Shown piece by piece: positions 21,866 through 36,155 of a DNA stretch of 64,000 bases (position 1 is its first letter; the number at the start of each line of letters is the position of its first letter). The DNA is taken from assembly GCA_024195585.1 (NCBI GenBank), contig SWBL01000223.1:22526-86525 (forward strand). Direction: 5' to 3'. Below the pieces are notes generated by a model. It was not told the origin of the DNA, did no database searches, and was given only the letters and a program-made list of their open reading frames with translations. A program made the translations under genes and the position numbers. The DNA is from Aureobasidium sp. EXF-3400 (Eukaryota; Ascomycota; Dothideomycetes; Dothideales; Saccotheciaceae).

Positions 21866-22635
21866 GTGCTCAACCCCCAAAGGGGATTTTCTTCCTACTA
21901 CAAATGCACAACAAGGACCAAACGAATAGAATGATCATCCCAATGACGTTTCCTCCCTTTTCTCTTTATTGAAGTGTGTAACCCGCTGAAATTTCACTGT
22001 TAACACTCTTGACAAAGTAAACACACGCCAAGAGCCGTTCGATTGTAAACTTGTTCCTTCCCAAGAGATGATGTTGAATGCGGAGACCGAGGGTATCGGA
22101 GGCATGGCAGAGTAAAACAGGAAGGCTCCTTCCATATACATGTAGTCAGATACAACCACTTACTCAAGTCAGAGGGATATTCTCCCGATGTTGCCTGCAC
22201 TACTCCCCTATACCACATCGACTTCAAGGAAGTTTTCGGTTGGATGAATCCATCGTGTGTCCGAGACCAAGTCACTATATGTTCGGGCCGATGTAAGGAA
22301 CATCCAAAAGCATGACAGCTGTTGCCCATAATGGTTCTTCATCAGAATCTTTTGGGAGGAAACAATTTCGACAGTAATGCACATTTGCAAATCTTTGGAG
22401 AAGGAGCATCTCGAATAAACAAAAAGACGTAACAAAATCAACACAAGAAGTTGCATGCAGCGCACTCAAGAAACCTCCCTCCCTGGTTCTTTCTGTGCTC
22501 TGCTCCTTCCCTCTCTACCATAAACCTTTGACCACTGATACTTCCCTCTGCATGATAAAAAAAAATGACAACAAAAAATCCCCTGCAACGACGGCGAGAC
22601 ACTTTGCTTTCTCTCGCTCGTGCCCATCTATCCTC
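21866..22635. other. Intergenic between convergent genes
   Basis: Holds the two 3' ends of the dehydrogenase (plus) and the HECT ligase (minus). No gene seen. Confidence 0.6.
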
Positions 22636-25316
<2,681 letters not shown>

Positions 25317-25955
25317 GGTGTCTCGGGCGCTTCAGACGCTGGGATGCAAGTCGTGGGGTTGTCTTGTCGTCGAGACGTCAAAGCCCATACACCAACAGTG
25401 GTGGGATGCGGGACAGGGCGCTGAACTATGAGCACCGTCTGCCTGTCTGTCTGCCTGTTGCTGCGTCCGCACGTGCTTCGACCGAGGAAATGGCTATGGG
25501 AAACGGTGGATGATGCAGATGGAGCCTGGGACCGGGTGGCTGTGCTCCACTTCGAGTACTCGTGCGAAGCTGCTGCACAAATCACGGCCTGCAGTAGTTC
25601 TCGAGGGCTCGTCGAGGGTAGATGCTGTCGGAAAAGATATAGAAACACGCGCGTACAAGAAAGGACGGCGCGCCGTATTGCTCCGGAGCTTCCTGACGCT
25701 TGTTGGTTGGGAAATGCTGACGGAGACTCTCTCCAAACTTCGACTTCGTCATGGCCAGTCGCGCCCGCCCCCGTCCACTTCAATTTTCCCTTCCTTTTCG
25801 CTCCTTTTTTTTCTTCGCTCGAGCCACACGTCTGTCAGTCATTTGAGGCTATGTCTTTGTCACGCCCACAATTATAGGTACACTATATTAATTGCAAATC
25901 ATTATTACCTAGGTCTATTTTCTCTCTCTCATATGTCCATAATTATTCATCAGCC
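25317..25955. other. Intergenic: HECT ligase promoter
   Basis: Lies between the 3' end of the transporter gene and the start of the ligase gene, both on the minus strand. Pyrimidine-rich on the plus strand. No gene seen. Confidence 0.6.
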
Positions 25956-27581
25956 TCATTCCCGTCTTCTCTCCATTTCATCCATCTCAATAGTACTTTG
26001 CTGTTCTCGGTCAAATATCTCCTCATTTCCTTCTTCCTCTACTCCTCTCATTAGTCCTTCCTCCTCATCTCTGTCGTGTCCGCCCCCTGTTCTAGTTTCG
26101 TTTGTGCGATTGCCGCCTTTATCTTTTTGCAATGCCATGTATATCGCCGACCCAAGAATCAACGTCGATCCAATTATCGACCAAACTCCCGGTGTCTGTC
26201 CAAAGATGAATCTATCGAATCCTAGTGCAAAGAGCATTGATGTATATGCCATGTTGGTTGCTCGTGATGACTTTTCATAACTCAGTCCCGCTGCTAGAAG
26301 AAATTGCTATTCTCACATTAGTCTCTGCAACCAAGTCGCTTCATTTGTTTCTTACCATTATGAATCCACACATTCTGTCTGTCATTAGCTATGTCTTACA
26401 GAAGACTCATGCTTGTACTCACCCAAGGAATACCAAATAGCCCCATTCTTTTGCATCGGCAGGGAGAAGGAATCCGATACCAGGAAGCGTGAGCTGCGCT
26501 ACAATGCTGACGATTGTGCACCATGTTGCAAAGTAGTTGACACTGATGAGTGGATGCGCTCTCTTTCCAATCCATCGAATCGTCGTGTAAGCAATCACCG
26601 AACCACCAACGCCCACCAATGCGATACCAACGGCCGCCAGTCGCTCAGCCGGCGTGACATTGTCGTAGTTCGATGCGTCTGGAATGACCACTGTACTGTT
26701 AGATCCGACCACCTCAGTGTTCCCGCTGGCAGGAGGCGCTTCGGCAGAAGAGAAGAAGAGTGATGTCGGTCTAGCGATAAACACGACACCCACCAAGGAC
26801 ACAAGACTTCCTATTCTGTCGATCTTGGTGAATGGTTCTTTGAGTAAGAAGGAACAAACCCAGCATGTGAGACTGGGTGCAAGGAAAGTGATGACCGTTG
26901 CGTCTGCAAGAGGCAGATATATGAGCGAATAGTACATTCCAAACACTCCCCAAAAGCCACCCAGTCCTCTTGCTACCAGAAGCCATCTGACTTCTCGATG
27001 CCCTAGAGGAAAGTGTGGTGTCTTTGTATACCACATGTATAAAGAGGATAGTACTACCGTGATAGACATGCGGGCGAATAGAATCTTGTTGGTCAGAATA
27101 TCGGGTCTCATTGGAAACGATGATACAAAATACGCACTTGGAATGGGTGCAGTCCTTTGCCCTTGTTGCCTTCGATTTCCAGTAGTCGGGTCGTAACATT
27201 CATCATGACACCAAAAACTTGTGCAAGCAACATGTAGAAAAGACCAGCATTTCGTAGCCAACTAGCGTGGAGTCTAGCTTGCCATTTGGCTGTCCATGAC
27301 AACTTCAATGCTTGGTGACCTCCGTCTAACCAGACAGATGGCTCATCGTTTCGTGGGCCGAGCTGATCGAACTCTTCCGCTGTCAGGTTGGACAATGTAT
27401 CCGGTGATAAGGGTCTATGAGGTGCTCGGTACTGTGGAGGTTCAAGAAAGTTGGATTCGGTCTGCTTGGGAACATCGTATGCTTGATCAGGAAATGTCTT
27501 GTCGACAACCACTTGAACACCTTCATTGGCCTTTGCTGCTTTTCCTAGTGATCCGGGGACCGGTGTGACAGGTCTACTCAT
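25956..27581 (-). CDS. DMT-superfamily (EamA/SLC35-type) membrane transporter
   Basis: 491 residues in four exons: 27138-27581, 26423-27084, 26356-26374 (19 nt) and 25956-26306. A soluble N-terminus of about 120 residues is followed by about ten hydrophobic segments in two EamA-like halves, including [33 protein letters not shown] and GFIMQFLLAAGLSYEKSSRA, then a charged Glu/Arg tail. The start is the ATG at 27581 (MSRPVTPVPGS); upstream in-frame codons have only non-ATG starts. Probably an exporter or nucleotide-sugar/metabolite carrier in plasma, vacuolar or Golgi membrane; the substrate is unknown. The tiny exon is needed to keep the helix GMCGFIM in frame. Confidence 0.9.
26356..26374 (-). 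other. 19-nt micro-exon of the DMT transporter
   Basis: Flanked by introns of 48 and 49 nt; it encodes M-C-G-F-I-M within a membrane helix. Acceptor gacagacag offers a second AG four bases earlier that would shift the frame. Confidence 0.8.
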
Positions 27582-28349
27582 GCTGTCTGAAAGAATGACA
27601 GTCTTGGGACTGAAGACAGAACGATGCTCGATAATGAATGTGTCCGGCGAGTATATGACCAAACTTGAATCAATGAACTAGAAATGAAAGAGATTAGAAG
27701 ACCGCTCACTTGATGACAACTGACAGAGTCAGAGTCTGCTTAGCAACTTTCCACTGTAGTGCATATCGTTCTCCCGGCTAAGGTAGGTAGGCACACGACC
27801 GCGGGACGAACTCTGGCCAATCGTTCACTTTTGCTTTTCCCATCTTTCGTCATTATCACCAAAACGGCCCTGCTTGGCTTGATACTTACGCTCCGCCTAT
27901 CTTGCCCAGCACAGTTGGTTCTGTAGTGGTTCTGCACCGAGCATTCATCGGGCAAGGATAGAGTCCGTTCCTAGCATATAGAAAATGCAAGTCGCAATAC
28001 TCCAAATAGGAGCAACACGCTCGATCAAAGTGCTAGGCCTCATCCTCAAGATTGCAAATGTTTGGAGACGAGCATGAAGGTTCGGCGTTCCTGCTTCCCC
28101 CCTCAATTCCTAGCCGAGCCGGACCGATCGTGCAAGCTCGTGGCACATCACATGCATGCAACAATTGTTTGTGCCTGCTTCCGATACCGATACCGGCAGA
28201 CTCTCTGATGGTTAGTAGACAATAGACACGCTGATAGAACTTTAGACAGGCACAGTATCGTTGAACAGTTGTATGACAGCAATGCCATGCTCGTATTACC
28301 ATCTATGACGAAAAAATGTACAAACAGATCTAGCGATGCTTCGATTCGA
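27582..28349. other. Intergenic: DMT transporter promoter
   Basis: Between two minus-strand genes. No gene or clear element identified. Confidence 0.6.
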
Positions 28350-29438
28350 TCACTCGATAGCTGATGTCTTCTCGCCGTACATGTGGAATTGCATGAAAAT
28401 GACAGCATCTTCAAAGATGGTTCCAAGTGAGCCAATGAGCCAGGGCAGATTCTTGAGGAAGTACTGCTTCTCAACAGAGTGGAGCAGAATCTAGGGGCGT
28501 CAGTAAAAGCAGAGCAGAAAACGTCTGTTCGAGGACATACCCCTGCACCGTAGGTGAGATTTCCCATGAGCGATAGCAAAAAGAACAACAACGACAGGCC
28601 TTCGCAAGACCGTTCACGATGGTTCTTGATAATTTGGGGAATGCGAGCACTTGCACCCTGTTAGTACAGATTCGCGGCGTGTGTTGAGAAGAAGAAACAT
28701 ACCCCAAGTAGCACACTGCACTGGCGTAACCAAGTACCTCAGCACCAACAGGCATGTGTCTACCGCCATCGGAAACATCGACAGGAGTCGGCTTCCAGGC
28801 GCCTGCTCTCCAAGCAATAGCCCATCCTGCTGCTCCAGCGATGAGGATAATTGCGACACTAAGAGTGTTCTTCAACCAGGCAGTAGAGCCTTGTCCCTCC
28901 TCGAGAATGTTGCTCAGGCTGTTGCTGCGCTCAGCACTGCTCCTGGTACGTCTGCGACTAGCAGCACTACTGCGTCTTCTGCTACCAGGCAGACCAAGGT
29001 TTTCTTGTGTTTCGCCAATCAGAGGCGCGTTCTCGTCAATGACAGCGTTCTCGGCAGCGGCGATGGAGCGTTTGCGTTCGCGACGGGCATTCAAGGTGTT
29101 GTAGTAGAAGCATTGCGACAGGAGGACGGCGTCGGCGAAGCAGAAGTAGATGGCGAGCGCGATGACGGTAGGCACGAGATCAGCCCAAAGGGCGCCGGCG
29201 AGGTTGGTGATGTCTCCGGCCATCCATACTAGCAGGAAGGTGATAGAAATGCCGTCCGCAGACGATTGACGGTAGTTCTCGATCAATTGAGGCACCTGGT
29301 GAAATCGAGTCAGGCACAGGTACGGACGTATGCGACGAAGGGATTTTTTACCAGCAGGAAGATCCAGCAGGCCAGGGAGATGCTCCCGGCGATGCCAGAG
29401 AAGGCCTCATGCACCGTCAGAGTCACATGTTCCAACAT
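28350..29438 (-). CDS. PQ-loop vacuolar transporter (Ypq/PQLC2-like)
   Basis: 309 residues, exons 29352-29438, 28703-29295, 28541-28649 and 28350-28490. Seven predicted membrane segments with two PQ motifs: the first (residues 31-32) in LVPQLIENYRQSSADGIS, the second (about 231-232) in ARIPQIIKNHRE followed by GLSLLFFLLSLMGN. A cytosolic Arg/Ser-rich loop of about 90 residues lies between the repeats. The C-terminal NLPWLIGSLGT motif matches the family. Yeast Ypq proteins export basic amino acids from the vacuole and are turned over by Rsp5, whose homologue is 3 kb away; that neighbourhood is suggestive only. Confidence 0.93.
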
Positions 29439-31001
29439 TGTTGCCCGTGGTCGATTGGACAAGCAAAGGTGGTGGTTGTCAGTGTCGCGGTCGAATTATG
29501 TTATCGCAACCATTGGGTTTTGCGGGATGCTGACCTTTGCCTTATTGGCCCGTGGGAAGCCGCGGTTTTCTTATCTTTTCTTATCGCATGTCTCAACAGC
29601 CTCCGTGACTCTGCCATTTAGCACGCCTTCTGTCGACCAACTGACAGCTAGGGCTTGTTGGGGCCATAACTTTGTCTCGGTCCCTGACTTTGTTCCCGTG
29701 TGCTGCTGCACGCAGCGAGATCGTCTCTCCAGGGACGGACTCTTTGCCGACCCATCTGCCTGAGGTCTACGCACGTAGGTAGTCTTGGTTCACAACCGTC
29801 AGCATCAAATTCCCATCTGCTTTCCTTAACCATACGCAGTGCCGTACGAGTCACCCATATGTGGGTACTGACTTTTCAAAGCCTTTCTAGTCTTTCTGAT
29901 ACCTCGTGGATTTCACGAGCTGTTCCTCTCGGTCTTCGCATGACCTGTGTTGGTTGTCCTCATAAAGCAAGTTTCACCTTTCATTCTGCTTGTACTGCTG
30001 TGCATATTGGATTATCGCTGAAATTCGCAAGGATATCCGCACTTGAGCATCAATCAAGATCCTTGCAGACTACTCGCACGAGCATCTTGGTGTCATGTCG
30101 GCAGTCCATGTTTGGCGGCGATAGAATCCCTTTTCGTCGATCCCAATAGGCACTGCTGTCAACCAAGCACTGCCGTGCGGTGGCGCCACTGGTGACGGGG
30201 CGCTCTTTTTCACCTCTCGACCAAGATTGCGAAACAAGAAGCCTGCCCGTGTCATGGCCATGGAGATACCAGCCACGAACAAGATCACTCTTTGGTCTTA
30301 TCACCAGTCCCAAGCCCATGGAAGTGGGTGGGCCCAGGGTCCATGAGTACTTTAGCGCCGATCAGGTGTTCATCTAACATGCTTCGTCTCCTGAGTATTG
30401 GGCCAAGATGGTCTCCTTGGTCAGTTGTACGTTCTGTGTACAGTATCTCTGACGAGGGAGGTTTCGGGTCGTCGCAGACCGAGTACATTCCAATCGAGCT
30501 TTGCAGGACTGCTTATTGGTTATTAAGTTGCTAGAATCACGGGCCACCGTTAGTCTAAGATTTTAGGTTACCGAAGAGACTCGTGCATGATGATTATTTG
30601 TGTTGCATACGCAATGGCTTGTAGGTGCCGATTGCTTCACTCTCTTTGTTTCCAGAGACAAAACGACTTCGAGTCCCTTTAGTTGCTTGCCTGAGCCCTT
30701 GTCGACGACCAGCAGTTACACAACTCGCGGGGATACCGCTGCTTCCTTGCGTCACGCATCATTGCCCCTCGGCTTCGTCGCATCGTCATTCGTTGCGCTT
30801 TGGCAGCGACCAACGTCTCGACAAAGTCCAACGCCATTTCCTTGATTCGCATTCCACGAACTCAGCGCAACAAACACGTTCGACATTTGTTCGCTTTGAT
30901 CGCAATATCATCAATCACAGCAATGGCCATGTATCAACGTCAGACGTAGCATTTCCCGATAACACCGATATCTGCATGACTGGGCAATTCTACACTCAAC
31001 C
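29439..31001. other. Long intergenic region between divergent genes
   Basis: 1.56 kb separating the PQ-loop gene (minus) from the RasGEF gene (plus). ORFs below 150 codons on both strands have no motif. It is presumably two promoters and a long RasGEF leader. Confidence 0.6.
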
Positions 31002-34000
31002 ATGGCTGGCCTCGATGATATAACTTACTCAGCCAAGGAGACGCTTGATGCATCAGAGTCGCGGTCCGAATTACCTTCCCTCGACCACAAATACCTTCGT
31101 GCTAGCCACGACTATCAGCCCGAACAAACTACCATCTCTGGCTCCTCGGGTGGCATCTCCATCACCGCCCCTCTACGAGAAGGCGACATCGTCCTCATAC
31201 ACCTCACGCATCCAAATGGCTGGGCTGATGGTACCATACTCTCGACTGGTACCCGAGGCTGGATACCTACCAACTATTGTCAGATTTACGATCCTCGACC
31301 AATGCGTTTGCTCCTTCATGCATTAACCCGAATGTGGGATTATCTGAGTCTGGGCGCAAGCGACGATGCTTTGTTCGAGGATAGGCAAGATTATGTTCAA
31401 GGTCTCGTGGCTGGTGTTCGACGTTTGCTGGAACATTGCGACTGTCTGCACAGAGATGATGCCCCGATCAAGAGGCATGTTGCCTTGAGACGAACACGGA
31501 AAAGTCTCCTGGCAGATCTCTCCAGCCTTCTAAGAAACCGCGAGGACATACAAAACACATTTTCCGACTCTTCGGATGCCGTTGTGTGGTCCACTGTTGA
31601 CGAGTATTTGTCCAGTGCTTTCAAGATTGTATCCAGAGGTGCTCGCTTCCTTGATATCTGGGCCCAAAGCACTTCTCCAAAGCAAAAGCGATCCAGTACA
31701 CGCTACAGTGATGCCTTCCAAAGTCCTCGAACCGCAAGAGCCTCGTTTCATGCAGGGCTTTCGTCTTCACCGTTGCCTGATGTCGATGAGCATTCGGTCC
31801 AGTCATCTCATTCTGACTCTATCAAGAAAACTCCGAGGTTCCAACTCAGGGTCTTAGAGTACGACGAGGATTCTCAGGGCACGAAGGTCGTCGACGAACA
31901 GCTTGGCCCGGAAATGACCGCGAAACCGCTTCACCAAATGTTCTCGTATGACACTTCGTCTCCAGTACAGCCGTCGTCTACGGTTTCCAAGACGAAGCCT
32001 ACAGTCATGAGCACATTCGCACTGACCGAAGGAAATGCATCTGATCTGGCATCCGAACGCCTTACAGCCGCGCATGAACAGTTCTTGGGTGACATCGGTG
32101 CCTTTATTGGCCTCCACCTACAGTCTAGGACATCTCTGGATTTGACAACGACAACAAGACTTTCTGTAAAAGCAGCTGAAGATCTACTGGTGGTTGTCAG
32201 TGAGATATCAAAGCGCAATGCCAGTCGATCCCAAGGCATCGCATCAGCCGCAGAGAATATGCGTACGAAATTAGAGACACTCGTAGAGACTGCGAGCCGT
32301 TTGTGCAGGATACCCACAGATCTAGATGAGCCGGAAGTTATAGGCGTTGTGGGCCCGGAAGATGGTCGAGGACTTGTGGCTGCAGCGACCGCTTGCGTCA
32401 GAGCGGCAGGTGACTGTACCGCCAAAACACGAAAGTTTCTTGATCATGTAACTGGCGACTTCTTCCTCTCTTCCACTACACAAGGACAACATGAGGAATC
32501 GATCACTTCTCGCGTGATCGCACCACCTGGGGAGATTGCCTCTGGTAATTGGTCGGAAGCCGGTGCCGGTGCCGCTAACCCGCAAGACCACAATTCGGCC
32601 GCGCCCAGGCTTGCAATCTCAACACGAGACTTACCACAGAGACCTGCCTATCTGTTACGCTCAACAACCGATGACAGCAACAATTTCACCCTTTCTACGG
32701 TCCTTCCGGATGGAAATATGAGAAGACCAGATTCTTCTCCACCACTGATAAAATGTGAATCACTCATCTCACCGACTTCACCAACAGCATCCGAACCACC
32801 ATTGCAACCACCACCCCCTGCAAATGAGTCGGCAGAGCAGGATCAGCAGGATCACAAAGAGCCCTGGACCCCACCCGACAGAAAGGGAAGTGTAGGAATG
32901 TCTACGACAGAGAGCTCGAGCGCCTATCAAGACAGCTTGAGAAATTCACTCGCCAGTGTGACCTCGCCAACATCGACAAGGGCCACAACCCCCGATCGAT
33001 GTCAGCGACACGTTCGAGCCAATCCAAGTCTTTGTACTCATGGCAGTGTACTAAGCATCGCGACGACTGCTGACGGCAGCGACCACGATGCCGAAGTTCT
33101 GATGAGGTCGTATGCTCACGAGTTGCTGTACAACAAAGATGGGCAGGTTGTTGGTGGAACTCTGGCAGCTCTCGTTGAGAAGCTCACGAGTCAGCATGGT
33201 CCACCAGAACCTGAGTACAATACGGCTTTCCTACTCACATTTCGTCTCTTCACGAACGCCGTGGAGCTAACGGAGGCGCTGATCACTCGGTTTGAGTACG
33301 CTGGAGACTGTAACACGGATAGTTCTCCCGCACGTCTTAGGGTGTATAATTTCTTCAAGACGTGGATCGAGTCGCACTATCTTCCTGAAAGCGACGCGCC
33401 TGCACTTAAGATCATCCACAAGTTTGCGATCGAACAATTGAGCCTTCAATTCTCGGGACCAGGCCAACGTCTGGCTGAGCTGATCAAGAAAGCATCCCAG
33501 ATCAAAGTGACGGGTACGGCAAATCAGTTGGTCTCTGCTGTCGGCAAGACCTGTGTTTCTCTGAGTACCGACTACGAGAAGACCATCATACCTCATGCCA
33601 ACGTCAACAGAGAACAGTTGTATCTTCTGACAGGCGGTACTTCTACCAAGAAACTCACCCTCTTGGATCTGGACTCTGTTGAGATTGCCAGACAACTCAC
33701 TATCTTGGAATCTAAGAGATTCTGTGCTATACAACCTCATGAATTACTTGGTCTTGAGTGGACGAAGAAGAATGGACGCGCTGAGAACGTTTTGGCGATG
33801 TCGAAGTTCTCAACAAATCTTACGAATCTTGTGGTGGATACCATACTCGCTGCTGACCAAACTAAGAAACGCGTCGCCATCTTAAAGCATTGGATCAAGA
33901 TTGCGAAGGTGTGCCTCGATATCGACAATTACTCGGCTCTCATGGCGATCGCGTGCTCTCTTACCGCTTCAGCAATTTCCAGACTCCGTCAAACATGGGA

Positions 34001-34577
34001 CCAGCTGTCGCCCAAGACAAACGCCATCTTCGAGGAGATCAAGGAAGTGGTTGATGTATCACGTAATTACGCAGCCCTCAGGCAACGTCTGCAAACACCA
34101 AAGGCTCCGTGTCTACCATTCGTAGGCATGTATCTGACTGATCTCACCTTTGTGGATGTTGGCAACTCAAACACCCGACCTCTACCCTTTGATGATGGAG
34201 ATGGCACCGAGTCGAAGACGGTGATCAACTTCGACAAACATACGCGTTCTGCACGGGTTGTGAGTCATCTGCAACGTTACCAAGTTCCTTATCGCCTTCA
34301 ACATGTGCGGGAGATCCAGAATTGGTTGGAGACACAACTCGAACGGGTAAACACGAGCGATCAATGCACTGTGATGAGTCTCTGGCGCCGCAGTCAGGCA
34401 CTGGAAGCACGTAGCAAGGGAGAGGAACGCCCGGAATCAACCGAGGAAAAGGAAAAGATGTTTAGCAGCGGCTTTGTGGGCAGCATGCTTCGGCCCAGAA
34501 ACAAAGCTAGTTCATCTGGACTCAATGCCTTTTTGTACCGAGTCAAAACAGGAGGATCAAGTCACACCAGCGAGTGA
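31002..34577 (+). CDS. CDC25: Ras guanine-nucleotide exchange factor, Cdc25 type
   Basis: An intronless ORF of 1,191 residues starting at a strong context (accATGg). Residues about 27-92 form an SH3 domain (LRASHDYQPE, GWADGTI, GWIPTNYC). A long middle region is Ser/Pro-rich and probably disordered (about 220-690). The RasGEF N-terminal module starts near 695 (VVGGTLAALVEKLTSQ), and the catalytic RasGEF domain spans about 884-1130 (LDLDSVEIARQLTILE, HELLGLEW, RVAILKHWIKIAKVC, PCLPFVGMYLTDLTF). It loads GTP on Ras proteins to drive growth and cAMP or MAPK signalling at the plasma membrane. BUD5-type specificity for the RSR1 protein cannot be excluded, but the SH3-first layout favours Cdc25. 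Confidence 0.95.
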   Translation: MAGLDDITYSAKETLDASESRSELPSLDHKYLRASHDYQPEQTTISGSSGGISITAPLREGDIVLIHLTHPNGWADGTILSTGTRGWIPTNYCQIYDPRPMRLLLHALTRMWDYLSLGASDDALFEDRQDYVQGLVAGVRRLLEHCDCLHRDDAPIKRHVALRRTRKSLLADLSSLLRNREDIQNTFSDSSDAVVWSTVDEYLSSAFKIVSRGARFLDIWAQSTSPKQKRSSTRYSDAFQSPRTARASFHAGLSSSPLPDVDEHSVQSSHSDSIKKTPRFQLRVLEYDEDSQGTKVVDEQLGPEMTAKPLHQMFSYDTSSPVQPSSTVSKTKPTVMSTFALTEGNASDLASERLTAAHEQFLGDIGAFIGLHLQSRTSLDLTTTTRLSVKAAEDLLVVVSEISKRNASRSQGIASAAENMRTKLETLVETASRLCRIPTDLDEPEVIGVVGPEDGRGLVAAATACVRAAGDCTAKTRKFLDHVTGDFFLSSTTQGQHEESITSRVIAPPGEIASGNWSEAGAGAANPQDHNSAAPRLAISTRDLPQRPAYLLRSTTDDSNNFTLSTVLPDGNMRRPDSSPPLIKCESLISPTSPTASEPPLQPPPPANESAEQDQQDHKEPWTPPDRKGSVGMSTTESSSAYQDSLRNSLASVTSPTSTRATTPDRCQRHVRANPSLCTHGSVLSIATTADGSDHDAEVLMRSYAHELLYNKDGQVVGGTLAALVEKLTSQHGPPEPEYNTAFLLTFRLFTNAVELTEALITRFEYAGDCNTDSSPARLRVYNFFKTWIESHYLPESDAPALKIIHKFAIEQLSLQFSGPGQRLAELIKKASQIKVTGTANQLVSAVGKTCVSLSTDYEKTIIPHANVNREQLYLLTGGTSTKKLTLLDLDSVEIARQLTILESKRFCAIQPHELLGLEWTKKNGRAENVLAMSKFSTNLTNLVVDTILAADQTKKRVAILKHWIKIAKVCLDIDNYSALMAIACSLTASAISRLRQTWDQLSPKTNAIFEEIKEVVDVSRNYAALRQRLQTPKAPCLPFVGMYLTDLTFVDVGNSNTRPLPFDDGDGTESKTVINFDKHTRSARVVSHLQRYQVPYRLQHVREIQNWLETQLERVNTSDQCTVMSLWRRSQALEARSKGEERPESTEEKEKMFSSGFVGSMLRPRNKASSSGLNAFLYRVKTGGSSHTSE

Positions 34578-35169
34578 GGCTATCATCGTCGGAGAGCAGC
34601 ATATACTTTCACTACTGGCGTTACGGCAAGAGATGGTAAGACAAAAGGGGTATCTGGGCATGGGATTATGAAAAACAGCACTTTGTTTTGGATTGGCTGG
34701 GTGGGAAAGCATAGGGCAGGAAGCGATATGATTTTTCTTATCTTCTTTGCTTGGAGTATCGGTCTCACTAACAAGAGAAAGCATACTTATGCGGAAACAT
34801 GTTGTACATAGTAACTTAGAGGTAGCATCTTATTAGCATGATGAAATGACTTGCATACATATTTGATTCGTGCTCTCCGTCAGAATGGCATGATCTCAAC
34901 GTACTACGTCCAACCCACGCTCCATACAGCTATGCAAGCAATATCGGCAACAAAGAGTAAATCTCAAGTCGCAGCTACAAAGTACTCGCTACGATGAATG
35001 GAAGTGTTGTATGTAGACTCGACATGATATTCAGGGTCAGGGTGCTCCCAGAGACAAAGATGACGTCGACGCCATCATCAATGTCAATGATGACCACATA
35101 GATCAGACCAATCCAATTAAACCACCCATCACCCCCTCATTGCTGCATTCCCTCCCTCCAAAACACCAA
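34578..35169. other. Intergenic: cupin gene promoter
   Basis: 3' flank of the RasGEF gene and promoter of the cupin gene; no gene seen. A CRE-like tgacgtcg lies near 35060. Confidence 0.5.
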
Positions 35170-35882
35170 ATGTTCTCCACCCGTCTCACCACACGACTCT
35201 TTACCACCACATCAAAGACACTCCTCCCAAGCCTTGCGAAACGCACCTTCCTCACCACCACTCCTCTCTACGCCAAAAACTCCAAAATGTCTACATCACC
35301 CCCAAAGCACGAGTTAGTCTACTTTGAAGGCTTGACCTCCAAAGTACGATCCTTTGGCCAATTCAGAAAGGTCATTCATACTGGGCTTTACTCGCAGCTT
35401 GTCACTATGGAAATCCCTGTTGGAGGAGATATTGGTAATGAAGTGCATTTGGTGGATCAAGTGTTGATTTTCACCTCTGGAACTGGTAAAGCTGTTGTGG
35501 CTGGAAAGGAACAGGTATGCAACCCTACACTCCTAGGTTTAGGTGTGAAGTGGGAGAGGAATAACAGCTGACTTGAGTAAAACAGAATGTCAAAGCCAGT
35601 GATGTCGTTGTCGTACCAGCGGGAACCGAGCATCAATTCTACAACACTAGCAAAGACCAACCCTTGGAACTGGTCACTGTCTACAGTCCTGCCGAGCATG
35701 ACCCCAGAACAGTGCACAAGACGAAGGAGGAAGGCGATGAAGAGGAGGATGCAGGCAAGGACGAGGCACCAGAGTGGAGCCAACAGAGCAAGGATACCAA
35801 CGAGAAGAAGGGTCTTGCAAAGGAAGAGGGTGGCCCTTACGAGAATGGCGATGATGGAAGACATGGCCGCAAGGTCGAGTAA
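35170..35882 (+). CDS. Cupin-domain protein with mitochondrial presequence
   Basis: 213 residues, exons 35170-35514 and 35586-35882. Residues 1-39 look like a matrix-targeting peptide: Thr/Arg/Leu-rich, no acidic residue, with KRTFLTTTPLYAKNSK before Met40. The cupin barrel follows (YFEGLTSKVRSFGQF, EIPVGGDIGNEVH with metal-type residues, VVVPAGTEHQFYN). A charged Glu/Asp/Lys tail ends the chain. Met40 (aaaATGt) is an in-frame second start giving a cytosolic form. Function unknown; many stand-alone cupins bind a metal and act on sugars or small acids. Confidence 0.88.
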
Positions 35883-36155
35883 GGCGGCAATTCTTAACTT
35901 GCCCGTCCTCTACATGTCAGTAATGTTGCTATGAACTACACCACAATCAACACATTTCCTCATTCAATGCAACCGACTCGCCTGATATGACCTGCACAAG
36001 CTAGAAATTGCAATCTTGACAGACACTTGAGGATGATGGACTCTCCAAGAAATTAAGGTATTGAAACATTGACAAGTGTCATTACAGAGTGTTTCATGAT
36101 ACAAGCTATTAAAAGGTGAAAAGAAGAAACCCATCATCATTGCCGTCCATTCCAA

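Noticed and set aside
29700..30149. 149-codon ORF in the RasGEF upstream region.
   Set aside because: No motif, weak start, and contradicted by overlapping ORFs of similar quality on the other strand.
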